A DNA stretch of 64,000 bases from an uncultured Pseudomonadota bacterium. Lineage in GTDB: Bacteria > Pseudomonadota > Gammaproteobacteria > Burkholderiales > Thiobacillaceae. Where the stretch lies: the NCBI GenBank assembly GCA_903835655.1, contig CAILNT010000008.1:35274-99273 (forward strand), written 5' to 3'. The notes beneath the pieces were generated by a model. The model was not told the origin of the DNA. It worked only from the letters and a program-made list of their open reading frames with translations, and ran no database searches. The position numbers were made by a program, and so were the translations under genes. Below, piece after piece: positions 1 through 10,395 of this stretch. Within the stretch, counting starts at the first letter, position 1; each line of letters opens with the position of its first letter.

Positions 1-321
1 ATCACCTTCCAGGTGCCCATCGTGGTGGTGACGCTGGCTTATACCGGCCTGGTCGAGATTCGCCAGCTCAGGGAGGCGCGGCCTTATGTCATCGTCGGGG
101 CCTTCGTGATCGGCGCCGTGTTCACTCCGCCGGACGTGGTCTCGCAGAGCATGCTCGCCTTGCCCCTGTGGCTGCTCTTCGAACTGGGCGTGGTCGTTGC
201 CGCCTGGATGTTGCGCAACAAGGCCAAGGCCGAGGTCGAGCCGTCCTACGAGCCGATGTCCCTCTCGGACATGGATCAGGAGTTCGATCGGGTCGAGGAA
301 GAACAGAAGAAGCTGTCCTGA
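1..321 (+). CDS. tatC: Sec-independent protein translocase TatC, C-terminal part (5' end outside window)
   Basis: The frame is open from base 1 and stops at 321, giving the last 106 residues. Two hydrophobic helices separated by a loop with FTPPDVVSQ, then a charged cytoplasmic tail rich in Glu and Lys, match the last two membrane segments of TatC, the receptor that binds twin-arginine signal peptides in the inner membrane. FTPPD and the following hydrophobic LALPLWLLFE stretch are family hallmarks. The hydrogenase small subunit at 26.8 kb carries a twin-arginine signal and is a likely client. A strong terminator follows 28 bp after the stop, so this ends its operon. Only the C-terminal part is visible. 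Confidence 0.93.
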   Translation: MTFQVPIVVVTLAYTGLVEIRQLREARPYVIVGAFVIGAVFTPPDVVSQSMLALPLWLLFELGVVVAAWMLRNKAKAEVEPSYEPMSLSDMDQEFDRVEEEQKKLS

Positions 322-348
322 CGACCCTATTTGGTGCAAACGAAAGCG

Positions 349-380
349 AAAACGCTCCTGCTTGGGGCGTTTTTTATTTT
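349..380 (+). terminator. Rho-independent terminator after tatC
   Basis: An 8-bp stem (351-358 with 364-371, one G-U pair), a 5-base loop and a long T-rich tail (TTTTTTATTTT) follow the tatC stop by about 28 bp. Confidence 0.9.
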
Positions 381-532
381 CCGGAGAGGGCGCACGCCCC
401 GTCAAGTGGCTTTGTTGCGACTGTGGGCCGTCCCGGACTTCGCTAGACATTCACAACGATATCAGTGAGTTGGCTCTGTTTTCATGGGGCGTACTAGGGT
501 CGGCGACTTTCTGGTGCGCGACGCCCTAAATT

Positions 533-550
533 AAGGCATGACTCTTGCTT
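533..550 (+). promoter_or_regulatory. Sigma54 (RpoN) -24/-12 promoter for the ammonium transporter
   Basis: AAGGCATGACTCTTGCTT has GG at 535-536 and GC at 547-548 separated by exactly 10 bases, the invariant sigma54 spacing, with a good TTGC -12 element. Transcription would start near 560, leaving about a 20-base leader that contains the CAGGAG ribosome site at 568-573 and the ATG at 580. RpoN/NtrC control is the known mode for amt genes. No NtrC site was resolved by eye upstream. Confidence 0.8.
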
Positions 551-579
551 ACAAATCACCCGTTTTTCAGGAGATCACT

Positions 580-1782
580 ATGGATGCAATGAAATCGGGC
601 GCGGACGTACTTTTCATATTGTTGGGCGCCATCATGGTGCTGGCCATGCATGCCGGCTTCGCCTTCCTCGAACTGGGGACGGTGCGCAGGAAGAACCAGG
701 TCAATGCCCTGGTGAAGATACTCACCGACTTTTCGGTGTCTACCATCGCCTATTTCTTCATCGGCTATGGCATCGCCTACGGCGTCGACTTTCTCAGCGG
801 CGCGGGCCACCTGGTACAGAAAAACGGCTACGAACTGGTGAAATTCTTCTTCCTGCTCACCTTCGCGGCGGCGGTTCCCGCCATCATCTCCGGCGGCATC
901 GCCGAGCGCGCCCGCTTCAACCCGCAACTGGTGGCCACGTTCGTCCTGGTCGGTTTCGTCTACCCGTTTTTCGAAGGCATGGCCTGGAACAACAACTATG
1001 GCTTTGAAACCTGGGTCGCCACCAGCTTTGGCGCCAAGTTCCACGATTTTGCCGGTTCCGTGGTGGTGCATGCCGTGGGCGGCTGGATCGCCCTGCCGGC
1101 GGTGCTCCTGCTGGGCGCGCGCCGAGGCCGCTATCGCCACGATGGCCAGGTGGCCGCGCATCCGCCTTCCAGCATCCCCTTCCTGGCCCTGGGCGCCTGG
1201 ATACTCACGGTGGGCTGGTTCGGCTTCAACGTGATGTCCGCGCAGACGCTGGACGCGGTCTCCGGCCTGGTGGCGGTGAACTCGCTGATGGCGATGGTAG
1301 GGGGCACGCTGGCCGCGTTGTTCGTCGGCAAGAACGACCCCGGCTTCATCCACAACGGCCCGCTGGCCGGGTTGGTCGCGGTGTGTGCCGGTTCCGACCT
1401 GATGCATCCGCTGGGGGCTCTGGCCACCGGTGCCATCGCCGGCGCGCTGTTCGTGTTGATGTTCACCATCACCCAGAATAAATGGAAGATCGATGATGTA
1501 CTGGGCGTGTGGCCGCTGCACGGCCTGTGCGGCGCCTGGGGCGGGATCGCCGCCGGCATCTTCGGCCTGAAGAGCCTGGGCGGCATCGGCGGCGTGACCT
1601 TCGCCGCGCAACTGGTCGGCACCTTTACAGGTATCGGCATCGCCCTGGTCGGCGGTACGCTGGTCTACGGCGTGCTCAAGAAGACGGTGGGCATCCGCCT
1701 GGACGCCGAGGAAGAGTTCAACGGCGCCGACCTCTCCATCCACAAGATCTCGGCCACGGCGGAGCGGGAAACCAACTGGTAA
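580..1782 (+). CDS. amt: Ammonium transporter, Amt family
   Basis: This 400-residue polytopic inner-membrane channel conducts ammonium/ammonia. The paired pore histidines are present: His164 in VVVHAVGGW and His314 in WPLHGLCGAWGG. The cytoplasmic tail LDAEEEFNGADLSIHK resembles the segment that binds the PII protein GlnK in AmtB, so PII gating is likely, although no glnK gene is adjacent. The start at 580 is preferred over an in-frame ATG at 538, because CAGGAG lies 7 bases before 580 and the upstream ATG falls inside the predicted sigma54 promoter. There is no obvious cleavable signal peptide. Nitrogen-limitation control is inferred from the promoter. Confidence 0.95.
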   Translation: MDAMKSGADVLFILLGAIMVLAMHAGFAFLELGTVRRKNQVNALVKILTDFSVSTIAYFFIGYGIAYGVDFLSGAGHLVQKNGYELVKFFFLLTFAAAVPAIISGGIAERARFNPQLVATFVLVGFVYPFFEGMAWNNNYGFETWVATSFGAKFHDFAGSVVVHAVGGWIALPAVLLLGARRGRYRHDGQVAAHPPSSIPFLALGAWILTVGWFGFNVMSAQTLDAVSGLVAVNSLMAMVGGTLAALFVGKNDPGFIHNGPLAGLVAVCAGSDLMHPLGALATGAIAGALFVLMFTITQNKWKIDDVLGVWPLHGLCGAWGGIAAGIFGLKSLGGIGGVTFAAQLVGTFTGIGIALVGGTLVYGVLKKTVGIRLDAEEEFNGADLSIHKISATAERETNW

Positions 1783-1845
1783 GCCTCGCGCTCGTGGGCG
1801 CGTCCGGCCGCGATACGGCTGGCCGCCCGCCGGGTGGGGCGCGAT

Positions 1846-2982
<1,137 letters not shown>

Positions 2983-2995
2983 GGTCCTCCCTGGT

Positions 2996-5900
2996 TTAAT
3001 CGTTGTGGTGCGTGGGTCGATCGAGATGCTGCGCGAGCTCGAGGAGCAGGGCTTGCATCCCCATCGCCAGCTTATCGGCAGATTCTCCGGCCAGCTTGAG
3101 GGCTACCTGAGTGGCATTCTCAGTGGCCAGGCGCGCCTGCTCGTCCACAGCGCGCGCCTGCGCATACAAGCTCGGGGCCGCGAGATTGCCACTCAGACCC
3201 TTGAGGCTGTGGCCCAGGAAGGCCAAGGCCTCGAGGTCTCCCGCGCGCACCGCGCAGCGCAGCTTCTCCGGCGTCGCCGCATGACTCTCCAGTACCGTCC
3301 CCAGCAAGGTACGAATGAAGGCCGTGCGTCCGGGGAAGCGTGCATTCAGCACCGCCCAATCGATCAGGCCGGGCGCCTCGATTTCGTTCGTACCTTGAGC
3401 CGGCTCCGGAACGCTGGATTCCAGGCTCGGTTCGTGTGCCGGGGCGGCCGGGTCGCGCACTTGGCGCAAGATCGCGGCGATCAGGATGTCCGGGTCGATC
3501 GGCTTGCTGACCTGGTCGACCATGCCGGCGCTCAGTGATTTTTCACGCGCTTCGGCCAGCGCGTGGGCGGTGAGGCCGATCACCGGCAGTCCGGGGGCGA
3601 GATCACACAGGCGCCGGGTGGCTTCGAGTCCGTCCATCACCGGCATCTGCACGTCCATCAGCACCACGTCGAACGCCTCCGCTCCATGCTCTTTCAGACG
3701 ATCCAGGACCTGCTGGCCGTTCTCCGCGAACACCACGGAAGCCCCCTCGTGTTCCAGGAAGTCTTCCAGGACCAGTCGGTTGAGCTTCACATCGTCCGCC
3801 GCCAGAACGCGCAGCCCGGCTAAGCGCGGCCCGCACTTCGCCGGGGCGATGGATTCCAGCGGCGCGGTCGACGCCGGCAGCGGCAGGCACAGGATGAAGT
3901 GACTGCCCGCGCCGGCTTCGCTTTCCACGCCGATATCGCCTCCCATCAGGCGCGCGAGGTTGCGGCTGATGGCCAGCCCCAGCCCGCTGCCGCCGAATTG
4001 CCGGGTGGTGGAGGCATCGGCTTGCTCGAAGGCGCCGAACAGGCGGGAGACCTGCTCCGGCGTCATGCCGATGCCGCTGTCTGACACCCGGAACAGGGTG
4101 TGTTCGCCTACCCGACGCACATCGAGCGACACATCGCCGGAGTCGGTGAACTTGATCGCGTTGCTCAGCAGATTGAGCAATATCTGCTCCAGGCGCAGCA
4201 CGTCGCCCACGACCCAGGTGGGCAGATCGCCGGCGAGGTCGAGGCTCAGGGCCAGCCCCTTGGCGTCGGCGCGTTCGCGGGTCAGCCCGATGGCATGACG
4301 CAGCGTGGCGGCAAGCTCGAAGGGCCGCGTCTCCAGCGTCATCTTGCCGGCCGTGATCTTGGAAAAATCGAGGATGTCGTTGATGATGTTGAGCAGGTGT
4401 CGGCCGGCATCGAGTATGTGGCCGAAGGTTTTCCGCGACTCGTCCGATACGCTGTCGCGCTGGCCGATCCGCGCCATGCCGAGCACCGCGTTCATGGGCG
4501 TGCGAATCTCGTGACTCATGTTGGCGAGGAACTCGCTCTTCACCCGCGACAGGCGTTCGGCCTCCAGTTGTGCCGCCACCAGCTCGCTGGTGCGCGTCGC
4601 CACGATTTCTTCCAGGTGGTGGCGATGGCGATCCAGTTCCAGGCCGATGCGCTTCTTCTCGGTGACGTCCTCGCTGATCGAGACGTAATGGCGAGTGTTG
4701 CCCTGTGCGTCGAGGATGGGGGAAATGCTCTGGTAGGCGTAATAGACCTCGCCGTTTTTGCGCCGGTTGACCACTTCGCCACGCCAGGCCAGCCCATCCC
4801 TCAGCGACTGCCACATCGCCGTGAAGGTGGCGCTTGCTGTTTTGCCCGATTGCAGCCGCCTCGGGTTAGTACCCCGGACCTCCTCCAGGCTGTAGCCGCT
4901 GACTTCCGTGAACGCCTGGTTGACATATTCGATCTCGACCCGGTTGTCGGTGATGACGATGGCGTGGGAACTCTGTTCGACCGCGCTGGAAAGCTTCTGC
5001 AAGGTTTCCCTGGCCTCGATGCGCGCGCCGATGTCACGATGGAAGGCGAAAAAGCGGCCGCCCGAGACGGGGCAGTAGGAGGTGCTGACCTCGATGTCCA
5101 GGATGCGTCCGTCCTTGGTGCGGTGCCGCGTCTGGAAAAGCAACCGGCCCTCACGTATGCACTGTTCCATCCGCGCGGCCGTGTCCTCGGGACATTCCGT
5201 GGCATCCAGTTCCCAGGTATGCATGCTCAGCAAGGCTTCGCGACTGTAGCCGGACAGCCTTACATAGGCTTCGTTCACCTCCAGAAGGCGGCCCGACCTG
5301 TCCACCATCCAGAAACCGTCACCCGCGGTCTCGGCCACCTTCTGGTACATCTCCTCGCGTTCCTGCAACGCGGTTTCGCTACGCACGCGGGTGATGTAGG
5401 TGGCTAGGATACGCGCCACCGCCAGGAGAAAGGTTTCCTGTGCCGGCTGGCGCGGGGTGCCTGCTTTGAGTTGTACCACCAGAACCCCGAGCACCTGTTT
5501 TTCGGTCAGCAAGGGCAGGCAGTAATGGCCGTGGTCCGGCATGCCGGGATAAACGATCTCATGACGGGCATCGACATGGTCGGCGAACACGACCTGGCCG
5601 CTGGCCGCGGTCCGGCCGCAGAGGCAGCGCCCCAGAGGCAGGTGGCCGCAGTGCTCGATCACTTGTGGCATCAGGTTGTGGCTGACGCTCAGTTCCAGGC
5701 CTTCCCCGTCTTCGGCCATCAGGTGGATCGCGCCCTTGGGTGGGAGAGCCAGCCAGGATGTGCAAAGCAGTTGCTTCAAGGCGGTGGTGAGCGTCTCCTG
5801 CATCGATCCGCTTTGCAGCACGGTCTCCAATAGTTTCCGCGTGATGGTCTGGTGCTCGTGCTCCTGTCTGGCGATTTCCGCCACGCGGGTCAGTTCGGCG

Positions 5901-6493
5901 GTGCGTCTGGCCACCAGGGCTTCAAGATGTTCCTGCTTTTCCTGGCGTAGCCGCAGTTCCGATCGCAGCGTGTGCAAGGAAGTGACGTCCGAGAATGCGA
6001 TCCGGAAAGAAGGGGGAGCGCCCTCCTGCGGGATGCTGACGCAGTCCATGTGGATCTGGATTTTTGAGCCGTCGGAGCGGCACAGCGTGAGGTCGAGGCG
6101 CTGCTTGTCCGCGTTTGCCAGTCCGTCCAGGAAGGTTTGCCGCCAGCGTTCGCGGTCGGCATCGTCCACACGGAACTCGAAGTGGTAGTCGATCAGATTC
6201 TTGCGTTCCTCACCCAGGAGCACTGCGCCCTCTAGGTTGATCTGGGTGATCTGTCCGCCTGCGCTGAGGGTCGCGTAGCCGACCGGAGCCAGTTCGTACA
6301 GGTCGACATAGCGGTCGCGCGAGGCCCCCAGCTCGAACTGGGACAGGCACAAGGCCTCGTTTTGCATCTCCAGTTCGATTCGATGCACCTGGAGCTCGTG
6401 CAGCAGGGCGTCATGGGGGTCGGCTGGCGCGACACCCGTTGCCTGCTCCGCTTCTTCCCGCAGTCGCGACTTGCCGTTTTCCGAGTGATACAT
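2996..6493 (-). CDS. Soluble PAS/GAF hybrid histidine kinase with receiver and HPt domains
   Basis: The protein has 1165 residues and no transmembrane segment, so cytoplasmic sensing is expected. Order: N-terminal coil, PAS (about 60-180), GAF (about 215-385, with the Cys-rich patch CGHLPLGRCLCGR), PAS (about 395-510), PAS (about 520-640), HisKA with His661 in MSHEIRTP, HATPase, receiver with Asp947 in LMDVQMPVMDG, and HPt with His1095 in GHSLKG. The domain set supports an internal His-Asp-His relay ending on an HPt that could feed the downstream HD-GYP regulator. The start is supported by an AGGA-type site just upstream. The signal is unknown; GAF and PAS domains commonly bind small ligands, haem or flavin. 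Confidence 0.93.
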   Translation of the reverse strand: MYHSENGKSRLREEAEQATGVAPADPHDALLHELQVHRIELEMQNEALCLSQFELGASRDRYVDLYELAPVGYATLSAGGQITQINLEGAVLLGEERKNLIDYHFEFRVDDADRERWRQTFLDGLANADKQRLDLTLCRSDGSKIQIHMDCVSIPQEGAPPSFRIAFSDVTSLHTLRSELRLRQEKQEHLEALVARRTAELTRVAEIARQEHEHQTITRKLLETVLQSGSMQETLTTALKQLLCTSWLALPPKGAIHLMAEDGEGLELSVSHNLMPQVIEHCGHLPLGRCLCGRTAASGQVVFADHVDARHEIVYPGMPDHGHYCLPLLTEKQVLGVLVVQLKAGTPRQPAQETFLLAVARILATYITRVRSETALQEREEMYQKVAETAGDGFWMVDRSGRLLEVNEAYVRLSGYSREALLSMHTWELDATECPEDTAARMEQCIREGRLLFQTRHRTKDGRILDIEVSTSYCPVSGGRFFAFHRDIGARIEARETLQKLSSAVEQSSHAIVITDNRVEIEYVNQAFTEVSGYSLEEVRGTNPRRLQSGKTASATFTAMWQSLRDGLAWRGEVVNRRKNGEVYYAYQSISPILDAQGNTRHYVSISEDVTEKKRIGLELDRHRHHLEEIVATRTSELVAAQLEAERLSRVKSEFLANMSHEIRTPMNAVLGMARIGQRDSVSDESRKTFGHILDAGRHLLNIINDILDFSKITAGKMTLETRPFELAATLRHAIGLTRERADAKGLALSLDLAGDLPTWVVGDVLRLEQILLNLLSNAIKFTDSGDVSLDVRRVGEHTLFRVSDSGIGMTPEQVSRLFGAFEQADASTTRQFGGSGLGLAISRNLARLMGGDIGVESEAGAGSHFILCLPLPASTAPLESIAPAKCGPRLAGLRVLAADDVKLNRLVLEDFLEHEGASVVFAENGQQVLDRLKEHGAEAFDVVLMDVQMPVMDGLEATRRLCDLAPGLPVIGLTAHALAEAREKSLSAGMVDQVSKPIDPDILIAAILRQVRDPAAPAHEPSLESSVPEPAQGTNEIEAPGLIDWAVLNARFPGRTAFIRTLLGTVLESHAATPEKLRCAVRAGDLEALAFLGHSLKGLSGNLAAPSLYAQARAVDEQARLATENATQVALKLAGESADKLAMGMQALLLELAQHLDRPTHHND

Positions 6494-6626
6494 TCCCGTC
6501 CTTCACGAGGTTGATCCCGCCCGCCTGCCGGAATACTTGTACATTATGCACGGGTATCGAAGCTAGGCGTGTGGGGCGTAGAGCGCGCGCATTTGGCGGC
6601 GGCGATCGTCCTCGCCCTGGCAGCGG

Positions 6627-7907
6627 TCACCCCGGCGTCGCCTGATTCATGCGCATCAGCCGCCCGGCCAGGCTGGCGATGATGCGACGGGCCAGCGGCG
6701 CCGAGTAGTGCATCAGTTCTTCCAGCATTTCCGGGGGCAGCACCAGAGCGGTCACGCTGCCTTGCGCGCGCACCGTTGCGGTGCGGCGCTCTCCCAGGAG
6801 GTAGGCCATTTCCCCGAACAGTTCGCCCTCGCCCAGTTCACCCAGGTGCTTTTCCCCGCCGCCCAGGGTCTTGAACAAACCCACTTTTCCCGAATATAGG
6901 AAGAAGGCCTCGCTCGAAGCGTCGCCCTCGCGGATCAGGACCTCGCCCTCGCCGTAAGTCTGGCCGTATTTGGCCAGCAGGCGATTGGCGCGGGCGAAGA
7001 CCAGGTTTTCCAGCTTGCCCGCTCCCTGGCCCGCGCCGCCGAGGAAGAGTTTTTCCAGGGCGGCCACATCCACCTTGGTCAGGGCATAGAGAAACTGCGA
7101 CCAGAAATAGAAAATCAGGCAGGCGAGGTAGGCGCCGATCAGGATGAACACCACGCCCCCCAAAGCGCCGTAGACCGCCTGATATTTCTCGACCCGGTAG
7201 AAGTGCCCGAAGCCGGTATAGAGCAGACCCAGGGTGAGCGTGGTCAGGCCGCTGACGACGAAGCTGGGGAGCGCGCCCGGTCGGCGCAGGGGCATGCGCC
7301 GCAGGACCAGGTAGAGCAGGCCCCAGATCGAGCCGATGCCCAGGACCAGGTTCAGTCCCTTGAAAAGCGCGCCGCGGCCGACGCCGATCATCTCCACGCT
7401 GGCGAGGAAATTGAGCACTGCCTGCAAGGTTACGGTCAGGCCGACCAGGCCGAATGCCAGGGGAATGATGATCAGCGGCAGGGCCCAGTTGAACACGAAA
7501 TGGCGCTTGGCTTCGTCGGGGAATATCACCCGGAAGGCGCTTTGCAAGGCGTTGATCAGGCCACGCGAAGACAGGGCCAGGGTCAGGAGGCCGACGCCGC
7601 TGGCGGAGAGGGCAGCCTTCTGGGGGATGACTCCGAGGCTGATGAGCCGCTCCAGTTGGAATTGATCGTACAGCGCGGCCAGCACCATGGAGGCCAGCGC
7701 CGAAGTCTCCGCCAGGTGCGCCAGCAGGTGCGCGCCGAAGGTGAGCAGCAACACCAGGGGGGCGGCGGACAGCAGAAAATAGAAGGCGGTAGCGGCGGCG
7801 TGGTTGGTGAGCTCGTTCTTCACGAACAGTCGCCAGGCGGTGTAAGCCGTCTGCAGCAGCCAATCGAGGCGGTTTTTTTGGGATTCCTGCAACTGGATGA
7901 GAGACAT
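6627..7907 (-). CDS. YihY/BrkB-family membrane protein with C-terminal cyclic-nucleotide-binding domain
   Basis: The protein has 426 residues. The first about 300 residues carry several hydrophobic helices and the family signature NHAAATAFYFLLSAAPLVLLL of the YihY/BrkB family (once misnamed RNase BN). The last about 120 residues form a CRP/cNMP-type beta-roll with GEGELFGEMAYLLGERRTATVRA, which matches the phosphate-binding cassette pattern (FGE...RTATV). A membrane YihY protein tied to a cNMP domain implies ligand-gated behaviour; transport function is unproven for the family. The ATG at 7907 is preferred because an in-frame upstream ATG at 7979 would overlap the divergent DUF1015 start. Neither start has a strong ribosome site. 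Confidence 0.85.
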   Translation of the reverse strand: MSLIQLQESQKNRLDWLLQTAYTAWRLFVKNELTNHAAATAFYFLLSAAPLVLLLTFGAHLLAHLAETSALASMVLAALYDQFQLERLISLGVIPQKAALSASGVGLLTLALSSRGLINALQSAFRVIFPDEAKRHFVFNWALPLIIIPLAFGLVGLTVTLQAVLNFLASVEMIGVGRGALFKGLNLVLGIGSIWGLLYLVLRRMPLRRPGALPSFVVSGLTTLTLGLLYTGFGHFYRVEKYQAVYGALGGVVFILIGAYLACLIFYFWSQFLYALTKVDVAALEKLFLGGAGQGAGKLENLVFARANRLLAKYGQTYGEGEVLIREGDASSEAFFLYSGKVGLFKTLGGGEKHLGELGEGELFGEMAYLLGERRTATVRAQGSVTALVLPPEMLEELMHYSAPLARRIIASLAGRLMRMNQATPG

Positions 7908-7977
7908 GAGTTTGAGAGCGCGGTGGAAAGTCGGTGGGGACGCTAAAATGCGCCATTTTCTCAGCCAGGAAAACCCC

Positions 7978-9234
7978 ATGACGAGTCCCTCGCTAGTGCG
8001 TCCTTTCGCCGCCCTTCGTCCCGCTCCCAGGCGCGCGCCGGAAGTGATCGCGCCGCCTTACGACGTGCTCAACAGCGAAGAAGCGCGCGGGCTGGCAGAA
8101 AATCGGCCGTGGAGCTTTCTGCACATCTCCAAACCGGAGATCGACCTACCTCTCGGCACCGACCCCTATGCGCCTGAGGTCTATGCCAAGGGCGCGGAAA
8201 ACCTGAAGAACATGCGCGACGCCGGGGTGCTGCGGCAGGACGACTCGCCTTGCTATTACGTCTACCGTCTCATCATGGGCGAACACGTTCAGACGGGCCT
8301 GGTGGCCGTGGCCAGCGTGGCCGACTACGACACGAACCGCATCCGCAAGCACGAGTTTACCCGACCCGACAAGGAAGACGACCGCGTGCGCCAGATCGAC
8401 GCGCTCGACGCCCAGACCGGTCCGGTGCTCCTGGCCTATCCCCACGCCCCGGAAGTGGACGCCATCCTCGCCGCCGCCACACAAGTCACGCCGGATGCCG
8501 ATGGCGTCGCCGAAGGTGTTGCGGGCAGCGCGGTGCGCCACAGCCTCTGGGTGATACGGGACGGCGCGAGCATCGCCCGCCTGACGGCCTTGTTCGATGC
8601 CCTGCCGGCCCTCTATATCGCCGATGGTCATCACCGTTCGGCCTCCGCCAGCCGGATCTGCGCGTCTAGGAAAAACGCGAATCCTGCCCACACGGGGGCC
8701 GAGCCCTACAATTATTTTCTTTCCGTGATCTTCCCCCACCACCAGATGACCATCCTGGATTACAACCGGGTCATCAAGGACATGAATGGCCTCTCCGAGC
8801 CCGAGTTCATGGCTCAGGTCGCGGAGAGCTTCCTGATCGAAATGTGGGACTGCGCGGTGAAGCCGGCCGCGCCGGGCGAGTTCGGCCTGTATCTCAAAGG
8901 CCGCTGGATCAAGCTGACCCTCCGCCCCGACCTGATTCCCGCCGACCCGGTGGGGCGGTTGGACGTCAGCTTGCTGCAGAACAACCTGATCGCTCCCATC
9001 CTGGGCATCCTTGACCCGCGCCGCGACAAGCGCATCGACTTCGTCGGCGGCATCCGTGGCTTGGCCGAGCTGGAGAAGCGCGTCGATTCCGGCGAAATGG
9101 CCCTGGCCTTCTCGCTCCACGCCACGCGCATGGAGGACCTGATGGCCGTGGCCGACGCCCATGAAGTCATGCCGCCCAAGTCCACCTGGTTCGAACCCAA
9201 GCTGGCCGACGGTCTGGCTTCGCACGTGCTTTGA
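7978..9234 (+). CDS. DUF1015 family protein
   Basis: The 418-residue soluble protein begins VRPFAALRPAPRRAPEVIAPPYDVLN, the typical DUF1015 N-terminus, and contains the conserved YIADGHHR segment around residue 216. The biochemical role of the family is unsettled. The start at 7978 follows a purine-rich CAGGAAAA stretch. It is the first gene of a tight run (DUF1015, tsaB, rimI, UDG) with gaps of 10 bp or less. Linkage to tRNA-modification and repair genes is noted without implying function. Confidence 0.85.
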   Translation: MTSPSLVRPFAALRPAPRRAPEVIAPPYDVLNSEEARGLAENRPWSFLHISKPEIDLPLGTDPYAPEVYAKGAENLKNMRDAGVLRQDDSPCYYVYRLIMGEHVQTGLVAVASVADYDTNRIRKHEFTRPDKEDDRVRQIDALDAQTGPVLLAYPHAPEVDAILAAATQVTPDADGVAEGVAGSAVRHSLWVIRDGASIARLTALFDALPALYIADGHHRSASASRICASRKNANPAHTGAEPYNYFLSVIFPHHQMTILDYNRVIKDMNGLSEPEFMAQVAESFLIEMWDCAVKPAAPGEFGLYLKGRWIKLTLRPDLIPADPVGRLDVSLLQNNLIAPILGILDPRRDKRIDFVGGIRGLAELEKRVDSGEMALAFSLHATRMEDLMAVADAHEVMPPKSTWFEPKLADGLASHVL

Positions 9235-9244
9235 AGCGGATATC

Positions 9245-9934
9245 TTGAAACTCCTCGCCTTCGATACCGCCAGCGAATGGTGCTCTGCCGCGCTCTGGAT
9301 CGACGGCGCGGTGAGTTTTCGCGCCGTGCACGCGGGACAAAAGCATTCCGAGCTGTTGGCCCCGATGCTGGGCGAGCTGCTGGCCGAGGCGGGCCTCAGT
9401 TATCGCCGTCTCGATGGCCTGGCCTTCGGTAGTGGGCCGGGCTCCTTCACGGGTTTGCGCATCGCCTGCGGCGTGGCCCAGGGCCTGGCCCTGGGCGCGG
9501 ATCTGCCGGTGCTGGGGGTGTCCACCCTGGAAGCCCTGGCCGAGGAAGGCTGGGCGGCGAGCTCTGCGAGCGCCCCTTTGGCGGAGGCGGGCGAAGTCCT
9601 GGCCTGCCTGGATGCGCGCATGCACGAGGTCTATGTCGCGCTATACCGGCGCGAGGGGTCGGGCTGGCACCTCCTGTTCGGGCCGGTCGTGTGCGCGCCG
9701 CAAGCCGCGCCGCGACCGCAAAGCGTGAACTGTATCGGCGCCGGCCCGGGGTTTTCCGCCTATCCGCTGCTGGGCGAGGGGGTGGCGCGCATCGCCGCCG
9801 ACGCCATCCCCCATGCCCGCGCCATCGTCAGGCTGGCCGCCCCGCGCTTCTCCGCCGGCATGTTCGGCCCGCCGGAAACGGCCGAGCCGCTCTATGTGCG
9901 CGACAAGGTCGCTTTGAAAGTCTGCGAGCGATGA
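9245..9934 (+). CDS. tsaB: tRNA threonylcarbamoyladenosine biosynthesis protein TsaB
   Basis: The protein has 229 residues with an ASKHA-fold start, KLLAFDTASEWCSAAL, and the conserved GSGPGSFTGLRIACGVAQGLA block, both diagnostic of TsaB. TsaB partners TsaD and TsaE to make t6A at position 37 of ANN-decoding tRNAs. The best start is TTG at 9245, ten bases after the DUF1015 stop, because the protein family begins right there; upstream in-frame ATGs would add residues that overlap DUF1015. The stop overlaps the next start (ATGA at 9931-9934), indicating translational coupling with rimI, the usual neighbour. Confidence 0.93.
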   Translation: MKLLAFDTASEWCSAALWIDGAVSFRAVHAGQKHSELLAPMLGELLAEAGLSYRRLDGLAFGSGPGSFTGLRIACGVAQGLALGADLPVLGVSTLEALAEEGWAASSASAPLAEAGEVLACLDARMHEVYVALYRREGSGWHLLFGPVVCAPQAAPRPQSVNCIGAGPGFSAYPLLGEGVARIAADAIPHARAIVRLAAPRFSAGMFGPPETAEPLYVRDKVALKVCER

Positions 9935-10395
9935 GTGCCCTCCTGAAACCGCAGGCCATGGCTTTCCGGCCGATGCGATCGGAGGATCTGGATGCCTTGA
10001 TCCGGATCGAGCGCGCTTCCTATCCTTATCCCTGGACCCTGGGCAATTTCCGCGACTGTCTGGATTCGGGCTATTCCACCTGGGTGGGGGAGGTCGAAGG
10101 TGAGTTGGCCGGCTACTGGGTGATGATGCAGGCCGTGGACGAAGGCCACATCCTCAACTGTTGCATCGCCCCTGCCTGGCAGGGACGGGGGTTTGGCTAC
10201 AGCCTGATGCGGCACCTCATCGCCACCGCTCGCGGCAACGCCACGGTAACGCTCTACCTGGAAGTGCGGCCATCCAATACTCGCGCGGTGAATCTCTATC
10301 AGCGCCTCGACTTCGACAGCATCGCCTTGCGTCGCAATTACTATCCCGCCGATCAGGGGCGCGAAGACGCCTTGGTCATGAGGTTGATCCTATGA
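9931..10395 (+). CDS. rimI: Ribosomal-protein S18 alanine N-acetyltransferase RimI
   Basis: This 154-residue GNAT acetyltransferase shows the acetyl-CoA motif A pattern in IAPAWQGRGFGYSLMRHLI, followed by LYLEVRPSNTRAVNLYQRLDF, characteristic of RimI. RimI acetylates the N-terminus of ribosomal protein S18. It starts by ATGA overlap with tsaB and ends by ATGA overlap (10392-10395) with the UDG gene, so the three are translated as a coupled unit. Confidence 0.93.
   Translation: MSALLKPQAMAFRPMRSEDLDALIRIERASYPYPWTLGNFRDCLDSGYSTWVGEVEGELAGYWVMMQAVDEGHILNCCIAPAWQGRGFGYSLMRHLIATARGNATVTLYLEVRPSNTRAVNLYQRLDFDSIALRRNYYPADQGREDALVMRLIL

Noticed and set aside
538..579. Upstream ATG start for amt at 538
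   Set aside because: It lies inside the sigma54 promoter and lacks a ribosome site.
556..1743. Long antisense reading frames, for example opposite amt, the hybrid kinases and DUF748
   Set aside because: They mirror GC-rich genes, have no ribosome sites and no recognisable domains.
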